From Gammaproteobacteria bacterium (GTDB lineage Bacteria; Pseudomonadota; Gammaproteobacteria; SZUA-229), in contig JAOUPA010000037.1 of the NCBI GenBank assembly GCA_029880105.1, positions 1 through 14,746 on the forward strand: 14,746 bases of DNA. The letters run 5' to 3'. The translations under genes were made by a program, and so were the position numbers. The notes below the pieces were generated by a model. It saw only the letters and a program-made list of their open reading frames with translations. It was not told the origin of the DNA and ran no database searches. Positions 7,403 through 14,344 of this stretch are shown here, one piece after another (within the stretch, counting starts at the first letter, position 1; each line of letters opens with the position of its first letter).

Positions 7403-9775
7403 CTACTCCCGAAGTGTAGCAGCAAATTTTTGTTTTAGTGAAGAAACCACATTTTCTACTTCAGTTTCTACGTCCTGGTCGGTAAGAGTGCGCGAAAAGT
7501 CCTGTAAAATCAAGCCTAAAGCGACACTTTTCCGTCCTGAATCGACCCCCTTACCAGTATATATATCGAATATCTGGATATTCTGCAATAAATCTGAGGA
7601 AATTTCTGTAATACAGTCCTGAATCGACTGTACGCTTACATTTTCATCAACGACGATAGCCAGATCTCTTCTTACTTCTGGGTAACGCGATAATGGAGAA
7701 AACTTCGGTAAAATCGCCGACTTGAGGATATCGAGTCTTAATTCAAAGATATACACATTTTCATCCAGATCCAGCTGTTTTGAAGCCTCCGGGTGCAACG
7801 CCCCAACCCAGCCAGCCACAGTACCGTCGATTGAAATACGAGCTGATTGCCCCGGATGCAGAACAGGATGACTTGCCGCTTCAAACACACAGGCTTTACC
7901 AGTCGTCGCCAGTAACGCTTCAACATCACCTTTAACATCAAAGAAGTCGACCTTTCGAGTTTTTGCCGACCACTGCTCTGGCTGTAAATCACCACAGATA
8001 GCGCCGGCAATCATAGCCGTCTGAATAGGTAGTGCCTCATTATTCGGCTTGAAGCACAGGCCAGTTTCAAACAGGCGCACGCGAGTGTGCTGACGGTTAA
8101 GATTGTGGCGCACAGCATGAATCAGGCCCGGCCACAGATTGGTTCGCATCACTGACATTTCCGATGAAATCGGATTGGCCAGTTTGATTGCATGATTTTC
8201 AGGATCAAGTATTTTCTGGAATTTGGGGTCGACAAAACTATAGGTGATCGCTTCAAAATAACCACGATTGACCAGTGCACTACGCAGCACCGAAGTAGAC
8301 ACCTGGTATTCGGTCTGTGGTTTCATCTGCCCCTGATAGGCTGGCTGCGTTCTTGGGATATTGTTGTAACCGTAAATTCTAACCAGCTCTTCCAGCAAAT
8401 CGGCTTCAATCGAGATATCAAAGCGGAAACTCGGTGGCGTCACCTGCCAGCCTCCAGCCACGTTCTCAACTTTCATTTCAAGGCGCTGTAAAATGGCTTC
8501 GACTTCACTGGCAGGCATTTCTATACCGAGCAGGCGCTGAATACGGGCCTGCCGCAAATATATCGCAGGTCTTTCAGTGCAATACTTATCACTGGATTTC
8601 TCTATCACTGGGCCTGCCTGGCCACCGCAAATTTCTAACACCAGCGCAGTAGCGCGTTCTATGGCTTTCACCTGCAACTGTGGATCAACACCACGCTCAA
8701 AACGGTGTGATGAATCGGTATGCAGTCCATAGCTCCTGGCTTTGCCAGCAATATTCTCAGGATTAAAAAAGGCGCTTTCGAGGAAAATTGACGTCGTTGC
8801 GTCACTCACACCCGAACCTTCACCACCCATAACTCCGGCCAGTGCCAGTGGCTTGCTGCTGTCTGCAATAACTAACGTCTCTTCGTCAAGATCGATATAT
8901 TTACCATCAAGAAGGGTGATTTTTTCACCTTTTCTGGCAAAGCGTACCTGCATGCCGCCATCCAGTGTAGCCAGGTCAAAGGCATGCATCGGCTGACCCA
9001 GCTCAAGCATAACGTAGTTGGTGATATCAACAATCGGCCCCAGGCCACGGATACCTGCACGCCGCAGGCGCTCCAGCATCCAGATTGGTGTTGCTGCCTT
9101 ACAATTAACACCGGTAATAACACGACCAGCATAATGACTACAGGCATCACCTGCCTGAATATCTACCGGAAAAACCTCATTACCGCTCGCCGCTACAGGC
9201 GCGCATACCTCGGCACTGACATCACACTGATTCAAGGTACCCAGCTCGCGGGCAATTCCAGCAATGCTCAGACAGTCACCGCGGTTGGGCGTTAAATCAA
9301 TTTCAATACAGTTATCATCCAACCCGAGATACTCACGCAGATTTGCTCCGACTGGTGCATCTTCAGGCAGCTCCATCAGACCATCCGCCTGCTCAGCCAG
9401 ACCCAGTTCCTTCTCAGAACAGAGCATGCCAGATGATTCGACACCGCGCAGTTTTGCAGGCTTGATCTTGAAATCACCGGGTAATACCGCACCAATTTTT
9501 GCCAGTGGAATTATCAGGCCAGCACGTACATTCGAGGCACCACAAACGATCTGTAGTGTCTCGCTGCCATCAGTCACCTGGCAGACATTCAGCTTGTCTG
9601 CATCGGGGTGTTTTTCCAGTGACTCAACGCGTGCCACCACGACATTATTAAACGCACCAGCCACAGGCTCTACGCCATCAATTTCAAGGCCTGCCATGGT
9701 CAGCTGGTCACACATCTCTTCAGTAGAAATGTTTGGACTTACCCAGGTCCTCAACCACTGTTCGCTAATCTTCAT
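7403..9775 (-). CDS. pheT: Phenylalanyl-tRNA synthetase beta subunit
   Basis: The 790-residue beta chain of the (alpha-beta)2 enzyme that charges tRNA-Phe (E. coli is 795). The tRNA-binding OB fold (about 40-148) contains HPDADKLNVCQV and GAVLPGDFKIKPAKLRG. The B3/B4 editing domain that removes mischarged Tyr spans about 210-395 and includes ITNYVMLELGQPMHAFD. B5 (about 400-475) carries the EADLLEELVRIYGYNNIP element. The catalytic-like core (about 480-690) is an inactive relative of the alpha-chain fold. The C-terminal FDX-ACB domain (from about 700) includes LSRYPEVRRDLAIVVDE and ends LKQKFAATLRE. The ATG at 9775 has AGGGG about 7 nt upstream and follows the pheS stop by 11 nt. The TAG stop is 2 nt from ihfA. 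No domain is missing. Confidence 0.98.
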   Translation of the reverse strand: MKISEQWLRTWVSPNISTEEMCDQLTMAGLEIDGVEPVAGAFNNVVVARVESLEKHPDADKLNVCQVTDGSETLQIVCGASNVRAGLIIPLAKIGAVLPGDFKIKPAKLRGVESSGMLCSEKELGLAEQADGLMELPEDAPVGANLREYLGLDDNCIEIDLTPNRGDCLSIAGIARELGTLNQCDVSAEVCAPVAASGNEVFPVDIQAGDACSHYAGRVITGVNCKAATPIWMLERLRRAGIRGLGPIVDITNYVMLELGQPMHAFDLATLDGGMQVRFARKGEKITLLDGKYIDLDEETLVIADSSKPLALAGVMGGEGSGVSDATTSIFLESAFFNPENIAGKARSYGLHTDSSHRFERGVDPQLQVKAIERATALVLEICGGQAGPVIEKSSDKYCTERPAIYLRQARIQRLLGIEMPASEVEAILQRLEMKVENVAGGWQVTPPSFRFDISIEADLLEELVRIYGYNNIPRTQPAYQGQMKPQTEYQVSTSVLRSALVNRGYFEAITYSFVDPKFQKILDPENHAIKLANPISSEMSVMRTNLWPGLIHAVRHNLNRQHTRVRLFETGLCFKPNNEALPIQTAMIAGAICGDLQPEQWSAKTRKVDFFDVKGDVEALLATTGKACVFEAASHPVLHPGQSARISIDGTVAGWVGALHPEASKQLDLDENVYIFELRLDILKSAILPKFSPLSRYPEVRRDLAIVVDENVSVQSIQDCITEISSDLLQNIQIFDIYTGKGVDSGRKSVALGLILQDFSRTLTDQDVETEVENVVSSLKQKFAATLRE

Positions 9776-9786
9776 ACATCAACCCC

Positions 9787-10803
9787 TTAAGCGAACTGCT
9801 TTAAAAATTTGAGATCGTTCTCGAAGAACAGGCGAAGATCATTCACACCATATCGCAGCATCGCCAGACGCTCTACACCCATGCCAAAGGCATAACCGGT
9901 GAATTTTTCATTATCGATATTCACGGCCTCAAACACTTTTGGGTGCACCATGCCACAACCCAGCACTTCCAGCCAGCCGGTATGGCCACAAACCCGGCAA
10001 CCTTCACCTTCACACATTACACACTGAATATCGACTTCAGACGAAGGCTCGGTGAACGGAAAATAAGAAGGGCGGAACCGGGTTTGCAGGTTCTCGTTTT
10101 CAAAAAACAGTTTCAGGAAATCTGATAGTGTGCCCATCAGATCGGCAAAGTTCACACGCTCATCGACCAGCAGGCCTTCGACCTGATGGAACATTGGTGT
10201 ATGTGTTAAATCAGAATCACAACGATAGACACGGCCTGGCGCGATAATACGCAACGGTGGCTGCTCCGATTCCATGTGGCGAATCTGCACCGGTGAGGTA
10301 TGCGTTCTCAGTAATGTCTGCGCATCAAAATAAAAGGTATCGTGCATGGCACGTGCAGGGTGTGACTCAGGAATATTCAGCGCTTCAAAGTTGTGAAAGT
10401 CATCTTCAATTTCCGGACCTTCGACAACAGAAAATCCGAGCTGAGCAAATAGACTCTCGATACGCTGCATCGTGCGTGTTACTGGATGCAGGCCACCGGT
10501 CTGTTGGCCTCGTCCTGGCAGGGTAACATCTACACACTCACTGGCCAGCTTTGCCTGTAACCAGGCTGCCTCAAGTATGGATTTACGCGCTTCGATGGAT
10601 TGCTGAACACCCTGCTTGGCATCATTAATTTTCTGGCCAGCATCTTTACGCTGGTCAGCGGGCAGGTTACCAAGGCTTTTTAATAAAGCAGTGAGTCCAC
10701 CTTTTTTGCCAAGATAGGAAACACGTATCTGATCGAGTGTTTCCAGATCATCTGCCGCTGCAATTTCAGCCTGTGCATCAGCGACCAGTTTGGGTAAATC
10801 CAC
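9787..10803 (-). CDS. pheS: Phenylalanyl-tRNA synthetase alpha subunit
   Basis: The 338-residue catalytic alpha chain. An N-terminal coiled coil (about 1-85) contacts the tRNA. The class II core follows, with HPARAMHDTFYF at 148-159, HTSPVQIRHM at 168-177 and motif 2 around RVYRCDSDLTHTPMFHQVEG at 191-210. It continues with YFPFTEPSSEVD at 247-258 and motif 3 FGMGVERLAMLRYG at 306-319. The insert at 261-272 has Cys261, Cys264, Cys269 and Cys272 (CxxC-x4-CxxC), a possible zinc knuckle found in many bacterial PheS proteins but absent from the E. coli form. The start codon is GTG at 10803, behind AGGAG spaced 6 nt. A strong terminator lies 141 bp upstream, so expression depends on read-through, antitermination or a separate promoter, none of which I could identify. 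Confidence 0.97.
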   Translation of the reverse strand: MDLPKLVADAQAEIAAADDLETLDQIRVSYLGKKGGLTALLKSLGNLPADQRKDAGQKINDAKQGVQQSIEARKSILEAAWLQAKLASECVDVTLPGRGQQTGGLHPVTRTMQRIESLFAQLGFSVVEGPEIEDDFHNFEALNIPESHPARAMHDTFYFDAQTLLRTHTSPVQIRHMESEQPPLRIIAPGRVYRCDSDLTHTPMFHQVEGLLVDERVNFADLMGTLSDFLKLFFENENLQTRFRPSYFPFTEPSSEVDIQCVMCEGEGCRVCGHTGWLEVLGCGMVHPKVFEAVNIDNEKFTGYAFGMGVERLAMLRYGVNDLRLFFENDLKFLKQFA

Positions 10804-10943
10804 TTAACTCTCCTGCCTTACTTTGTATACAGTGTCTAGCACGTTAATCTTTAATAACTGTTACCTAAAAGTAGAAGAGAAAAGGTTTTTTTTCTTCCGT
10901 TTCGAAAACATCGATAACAATTTTTTCAGAAAATACTCAAAAC

Positions 10944-10970
10944 AAAAAAAGGGGGAAGCCAGCTTCCCCC
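10944..10970 (-). terminator. Intrinsic terminator or attenuator between rplT and pheS
   Basis: GGGGGAAGC and GCTTCCCCC form a perfect 9-bp inverted repeat at 10951-10970 with two central bases (in practice 8 bp around a tetraloop). On the minus strand it is followed by seven consecutive Ts (10950-10944). The stem is very GC-rich at its base, so termination should be efficient. It lies about 60 nt after the rplT stop and 141 nt before the pheS start. In E. coli the same interval holds the pheM leader and its attenuator, but no Phe-rich ORF precedes this hairpin. Confidence 0.9.
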
Positions 10971-10994
10971 TTCGTATTTACATACCGATCATTC

Positions 10995-11012
10995 TCAGAC
11001 CTGATGGCCTGA
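10995..11012 (-). other. Small hairpin between the rplT stop and the terminator
   Basis: TCAGGCC (11012-11006 on the minus strand) pairs with GGTCTGA (11001-10995), including one G-U, around an ATCA loop. It makes a 7-bp stem 24 nt before the strong terminator. No T-run follows, so it is not itself a terminator. It does not overlap the terminator stem and so cannot act as a simple antiterminator. It might protect the rplT 3' end from nucleases. Confidence 0.4.
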
Positions 11013-11029
11013 CATTTTTTCAATCAGTA

Positions 11030-11389
11030 TTAAGCGGCCAGGGCTTGCTTGGCTTTCTCAGCAATCTGACCAAATGCAACCATATCGTGAATGGCCAGGT
11101 CAGCCAGTACTTTACGGTCCATTTCAATACCTGCTTTATTCAGGCCATCAATTAAACGGCTGTATGACATATCACACTGACGGGCTGCCGCATTGATACG
11201 TGCAATCCACAATGAACGGAATGTACGTTTTTTAACACGACGGTCGCGGTATGCATACTGGCCCGCTTTAATTACGGCCTGATGGGCAACCGTATATACT
11301 CGGCTGCGCGCACCATAATAACCTTTGGCTTTGGCTAATACTTTTTTGTGCTTAGCTCTGGCCTGTACACCTCTTTTTACTCTTGGCAT
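11030..11389 (-). CDS. rplT: 50S ribosomal protein L20
   Basis: A 119-residue, highly basic assembly protein of the large subunit (E. coli 118). It binds 23S rRNA early in 50S assembly. The extended N-terminal tail MPRVKRGVQARAKHKKVLA is followed by AKGYYGARSRVYTVAHQAV and RDRRVKKRTFRSLWIARIN. The globular C-terminal part has YSRLIDGLNKAGIEMDRKVLA and ends EKAKQALAA. In E. coli, L20 also represses its own operon by binding the leader of rpmI. The 89-nt gap between infC and rpmI here could hold a comparable site. The ATG at 11389 has GGAG 9 nt upstream, and the gene follows rpmI by 30 nt. Confidence 0.98.
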   Translation of the reverse strand: MPRVKRGVQARAKHKKVLAKAKGYYGARSRVYTVAHQAVIKAGQYAYRDRRVKKRTFRSLWIARINAAARQCDMSYSRLIDGLNKAGIEMDRKVLADLAIHDMVAFGQIAEKAKQALAA

Positions 11390-11419
11390 TTCTCTATTCT
11401 CCGGTTAGCTTCGCAACAA

Positions 11420-11617
11420 TTAAATGTAAGGGATCAGGCGGTTAATCATCTTGATGTCATTTTCATGAACCGATGATGCTTCGCGCAGATGACGTTTACG
11501 TTTGGTGCTCTTTTTGGTCAGAATATGACGACGGTGTGATTTACCGCGTTTTAAACTACCAGAACCGGTGCGGCGAAAGCGCTTGGCTGCGCCGCGGTTT
11601 GACTTGATTTTAGGCAT
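11420..11617 (-). CDS. rpmI: 50S ribosomal protein L35
   Basis: A 65-residue basic large-subunit protein of standard family length. The signature runs from MPKIKSNRGAAKRFRRTGSG through KRGKSHRRHILTKKSTKRKR to LREASSVHENDIKMINRLIPY. The ATG at 11617 has GGAG 8 nt upstream. It precedes rplT by 30 nt, the standard L35-L20 pair, and follows infC after an 89-nt leader-like gap. Confidence 0.98.
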   Translation of the reverse strand: MPKIKSNRGAAKRFRRTGSGSLKRGKSHRRHILTKKSTKRKRHLREASSVHENDIKMINRLIPYI

Positions 11618-11706
11618 GTTGCCATCTCCAGTTGTATATGTTCTTCAAAAACAGACTCGGTGTTCATCCTGAAACTTGTAACCGGTCCACTCGTACTGCT
11701 TTGAGC
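11618..11706 (-). promoter_or_regulatory. infC-rpmI intergenic leader (possible L20 control site)
   Basis: An 89-nt gap in an otherwise tight cluster. In E. coli the equivalent interval takes part in translational repression by L20, which recognises an rRNA-like fold there. The minus-strand RNA has a self-complementary ACCGGT and repeats of CGAGT and ACCG, so some folding is likely. I could not recognise the L20-binding junction. The assignment rests on position only. The rpmI SD (GGAG) lies at its downstream end. Confidence 0.3.
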
Positions 11707-12228
11707 TTATTTGCTCTTTTTTGGCCCCAGTAGCATTACCATCTGGCGACCTTCCATGCCGGGCATCTGCTCGACATTAGAAACTTCTTCAAGATCGGCT
11801 ACGACTCGCTTCAGCAACTCCATACCCAATTCCTGATGCGCAAACTCACGACCACGGAAACGCATGGTGACTTTGGTCTTATCCCCATTTTCGAGGAATT
11901 TACGCAATTGTTTAACTTTTACGTTGTAATCGCCAATTTCAGTCCTTGGGCGAAACTTGATTTCCTTAACCTGTGTCTTTTTCTGCTTCTTCTTGGCGCC
12001 CTGTTTCTGTTTACTATTTTCAAAACGAAACTTGCCAAAATCCATGATTCGGCACACCGGTGGCTCCGCATTAGGAGAAACTTCCACTAGATCCAAACCC
12101 GCTTCCTGAGCTTTAGCTAATGCTTCCTGGCTGGTAAGAATACCCAGCTGCTCACCATTTTCATCAATAACCCTGATTTCCGGGTAGGTGATAGCCTCAT
12201 TCAGCAATGTCTTTTTAGGTGCAGCGAT
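11707..12228 (-). CDS. infC: Translation initiation factor IF-3, AUC start codon
   Basis: IF-3 binds the 30S subunit, keeps it apart from 50S and checks the start codon and initiator tRNA. The IF3-N domain contains LLNEAITYPEIRVIDENGEQLGI and VEVSPNAEPPVCRIMDFGKF. A Lys/Gln-rich linker follows, then IF3-C with VKEIKFRPRTEIGDYNVK and a LLGPKKSK end. No ATG or GTG is available at the proper N-terminus. The thrS TAA at 12232-12234 closes the frame upstream, leaving ATC at 12228, eight nt after a perfect GGAGG, as the start. This gives 173 residues, normal for the family. A TTG at 12207 is possible but has no SD and would cut into the conserved N-terminal tail. E. coli infC starts at AUU and is autoregulated because IF-3 discriminates against such codons. 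The same is inferred here. Confidence 0.95.
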   Translation of the reverse strand: MAAPKKTLLNEAITYPEIRVIDENGEQLGILTSQEALAKAQEAGLDLVEVSPNAEPPVCRIMDFGKFRFENSKQKQGAKKKQKKTQVKEIKFRPRTEIGDYNVKVKQLRKFLENGDKTKVTMRFRGREFAHQELGMELLKRVVADLEEVSNVEQMPGMEGRQMVMLLGPKKSK

Positions 12229-12241
12229 CTTTTATTCCTCC
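12226..12241 (-). promoter_or_regulatory. infC Shine-Dalgarno and non-canonical AUC start
   Basis: The minus strand reads GGAGG, then AATAAAAG, then ATC. GGAGG lies within the last sense codons of thrS (Leu-Glu-Glu), the thrS TAA falls in the spacer, and the AUC follows 3 nt later. The strong SD fits compensation for a poor initiation codon. The tight spacing fits coupling or ribosome re-initiation from thrS. Confidence 0.8.
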
Positions 12242-14163
12242 AAAACAGCAGAACCGCGGCGCGCGATCTCATTAGAGAACCAGCTGATCAGGTCTTCGAT
12301 AGACATTGATCCCAGGTCCTCACCACTTCGCGTGCGCACGGCCACTGAATTATTCTCTAGCTCCTTATCACCGATCACCAGCATATAAGGAACCCGTTGT
12401 ATTGTGTGCTCGCGGATTTTAAAGCCGATCTTCTCATTTCTCAAGTCCAATTCGACCTTAAATCCCTGTTCAGCAAGCATTTGTTGCACTTTTTTGGCAA
12501 ATTCGGCCTGTTTGTCGGTAATGTTCATAATTACTGCCTGAACCGGTGCCAGCCACAGCGGGAATCGACCCTCATGCTCTTCGATCAAAATCCCGATAAA
12601 GCGCTCAACCGAGCCCAAAATTGCCCGGTGCAACATCACCGGTACCTTACGGGTATCGTCCTCAGCGACGTACTGCGCATCCAGTCGTCCGGGCATCGAA
12701 AAATCGACCTGCATGGTGCCACACTGCCATTGCCTGCCCAGACAGTCTTTCAACACAAATTCAATTTTTGGTCCATAGAACGCACCCTCACCTGGCTGTA
12801 GCTTCCAGTCCAGGCCTTTATTATCGAGCGCAACTTCCAGCGCCTTTTCTGCCTTGTTCCAGGCGGCATCGTCACCAACACGCTGTTCAGGACGAGTTGA
12901 GAGCGCTACCAGAATTTCGGTAAAGCCAAAGTCGGCATAGACCTCGTAAACCAGATCAATGAATGCGGACACTTCATCCTGCAACTGATCTTCAGTACAG
13001 AAGATATGCGCATCATCCTGCACAAAGTTACGCACGCGCATCAGGCCATGCAAGGTACCGGATGGTTCGTTACGGTGACAGGAACCGAATTCGGCCAGGC
13101 GTAGCGGCAGATCTCGGTAGCTCTTCAGGCCCTGATTGAACACCTGGATGTGGCAGGGGCAATTCATCGGCTTGATCGCGTAATCATGATGCTCGGAATG
13201 TGTGGTAAACATCATGTCACCGAATTTATCCCAGTGACCCGACCTTTCCCACAGGCTGCGATCAACGATCTGTGGCGTGTGAATTTCCTGGTAACCATTC
13301 AGGCGCAACTTCTTACGAATGTAATCCTGCACAGTAAGGTAGATCGACCAGCCTTTGTCGTGCCAGAACACCATCCCCGGTGCTTCTTCCTGGGAGTGGA
13401 ACAGCCCCAGCTTCTTACCCAGCTTTCGGTGATCGCGCTTCTCAGCCTCTTCCAGCTGGTGCAGATACTGCTTCAGCTGTTTCTTGTCAGGCCATGCAGT
13501 ACCATAAATTCGCTGCAACATTTTGTTATTGGAATCGCCACGCCAGTAGGCACCCGCCAGCTTCATTAACTTAAAGCCGTTACCCAGCTTACCGGTACTC
13601 GGCAGATGCGGGCCACGGCAGACATCAAACCAGTCACCCTGCCGGTAAATCGTGACCTCTTCGCCTTCAGGAATAATATCTTCAATGATCTCGACCTTGT
13701 ACTGCTCACCAAGCTCACTGAATACCCTGATCGCCTCGTCGCGATCAATGACTTCACGTTCAATTGGTAAATCGCGCTTCACAATCTCGTGCATGCGCTC
13801 TTCGATTTTTCTCAGGTCGTCTTCGTGAAATGCCTCATCACGGGCAAAGTCATAATAGAAACCGTTTTCGATTGCAGGGCCAATGGTTACCTGTGTTCCC
13901 GGGTAGAGCTCCTGCACCGCCTGCGCCATCACATGCGCGCCGTCATGACGCATCAGCTCAAGCGCCTCTTCACTTTTACCAGTGATAATAGCGAGGTCCA
14001 CGTCAGATTCGATCAGAAAGGAAGCATCAACCAACTGACCATTAACACGACCGGCCAGGGTCGCCTTGGCCAGACCGGGACCAATATCCTCAGCCACCGC
14101 CATAACGGTTAAAGCTGAGTCATAAGAACGTTGAGTACCATCAGGAAGGGTAATGACAGGCAT
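12232..14163 (-). CDS. thrS: Threonyl-tRNA synthetase
   Basis: A 643-residue class II enzyme that charges tRNA-Thr, length as in E. coli (642). The TGS domain (1-61) begins MPVITLPDG. The editing domain (about 65-225), which clears Ser-tRNA-Thr, has all four key residues: His73, His77, Cys182 and His186. The catalytic domain (about 245-535) carries the zinc ligands Cys335, His386 and His512, which select Thr. It has motif 2 around FGSCHRNEPSGTLHGLMRVR and motif 3 around LHRAILGSVERFIGILIEEH. The anticodon-binding domain (about 540-640) includes ELDLRNEKIGFKIREH. The ATG at 14163 has GGAG with a 6-nt spacer. It heads the cluster, behind an extended -10 promoter and a leader that could fold over the SD. 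It runs into infC, whose SD is in its last codons. Confidence 0.98.
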   Translation of the reverse strand: MPVITLPDGTQRSYDSALTVMAVAEDIGPGLAKATLAGRVNGQLVDASFLIESDVDLAIITGKSEEALELMRHDGAHVMAQAVQELYPGTQVTIGPAIENGFYYDFARDEAFHEDDLRKIEERMHEIVKRDLPIEREVIDRDEAIRVFSELGEQYKVEIIEDIIPEGEEVTIYRQGDWFDVCRGPHLPSTGKLGNGFKLMKLAGAYWRGDSNNKMLQRIYGTAWPDKKQLKQYLHQLEEAEKRDHRKLGKKLGLFHSQEEAPGMVFWHDKGWSIYLTVQDYIRKKLRLNGYQEIHTPQIVDRSLWERSGHWDKFGDMMFTTHSEHHDYAIKPMNCPCHIQVFNQGLKSYRDLPLRLAEFGSCHRNEPSGTLHGLMRVRNFVQDDAHIFCTEDQLQDEVSAFIDLVYEVYADFGFTEILVALSTRPEQRVGDDAAWNKAEKALEVALDNKGLDWKLQPGEGAFYGPKIEFVLKDCLGRQWQCGTMQVDFSMPGRLDAQYVAEDDTRKVPVMLHRAILGSVERFIGILIEEHEGRFPLWLAPVQAVIMNITDKQAEFAKKVQQMLAEQGFKVELDLRNEKIGFKIREHTIQRVPYMLVIGDKELENNSVAVRTRSGEDLGSMSIEDLISWFSNEIARRGSAVLEE

Positions 14164-14261
14164 CTTTTTCTCCAGTGGCGGCCTTTACGAGGGGTCGCTT
14201 GTTGCAGGGCTCCCGTCTAAAACTGGAAGCCGAGATTGTTAAATCAAGGTGTTAATTATGG
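14164..14261 (-). promoter_or_regulatory. thrS 5' leader with two mutually exclusive structures
   Basis: The predicted leader is about 98 nt. Structure A is a 7-bp hairpin of GGCTTCC (14231-14225) with GGGAGCC (14214-14208), one G-U, around a 10-nt loop. Structure B pairs TTCCAGT (14228-14222) with ACTGGAG (14176-14170), seven pairs with one G-U, and would hide the SD GGAG (14173-14170). Both use bases 14225-14228, so they cannot form together. E. coli ThrS represses its own translation through leader structures that mimic tRNA-Thr. No Thr anticodon is visible in the hairpin loop here, so ThrS recognition is not shown. Confidence 0.4.
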
Positions 14262-14267
14262 CCGCGA

Positions 14268-14294
14268 ACTATAACACATTAACACTGCTTTCAA
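14268..14294 (-). promoter_or_regulatory. Predicted thrS promoter (extended -10)
   Basis: On the minus strand TTGAAA (14294-14289, 5 of 6 to consensus) precedes TATAGT (14273-14268, 5 of 6) with a 15-bp spacer. The spacer is short, but the -10 is preceded by TGT, an extended -10 TGn element that can compensate. Transcription would start near 14261. The copies of AACACATTAA at 14273-14282 and 14316-14325 lie in and just upstream of this promoter. Confidence 0.5.
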
Positions 14295-14344
14295 CACTAG
14301 ACATCAGCAGGGCACAACACATTAAAGATAACAGAACCAGTTAC

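Noticed and set aside
9264..9812. 182-codon plus-strand frame opposite pheT and the pheS end
   Set aside because: It is a shadow of two confidently identified genes, with no recognisable domain or SD.
10864..10914. 16-codon minus-strand ORF (MFSKRKKKNLFSSTFR) with three Phe, resembling a pheM-like leader
   Set aside because: It lies downstream of the rplT-pheS terminator rather than upstream, has no SD and has no second terminator before pheS, so it cannot drive classical attenuation.
12205..12207. TTG as the infC start
   Set aside because: It has no SD and would remove part of the expected N-terminal tail. ATC at 12228 has GGAGG at ideal spacing.
14178..14265. GCGGCC/GGCCGC pairing across the thrS leader
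   Set aside because: The 5' arm lies at or upstream of the predicted transcription start, so it may not be in the RNA.
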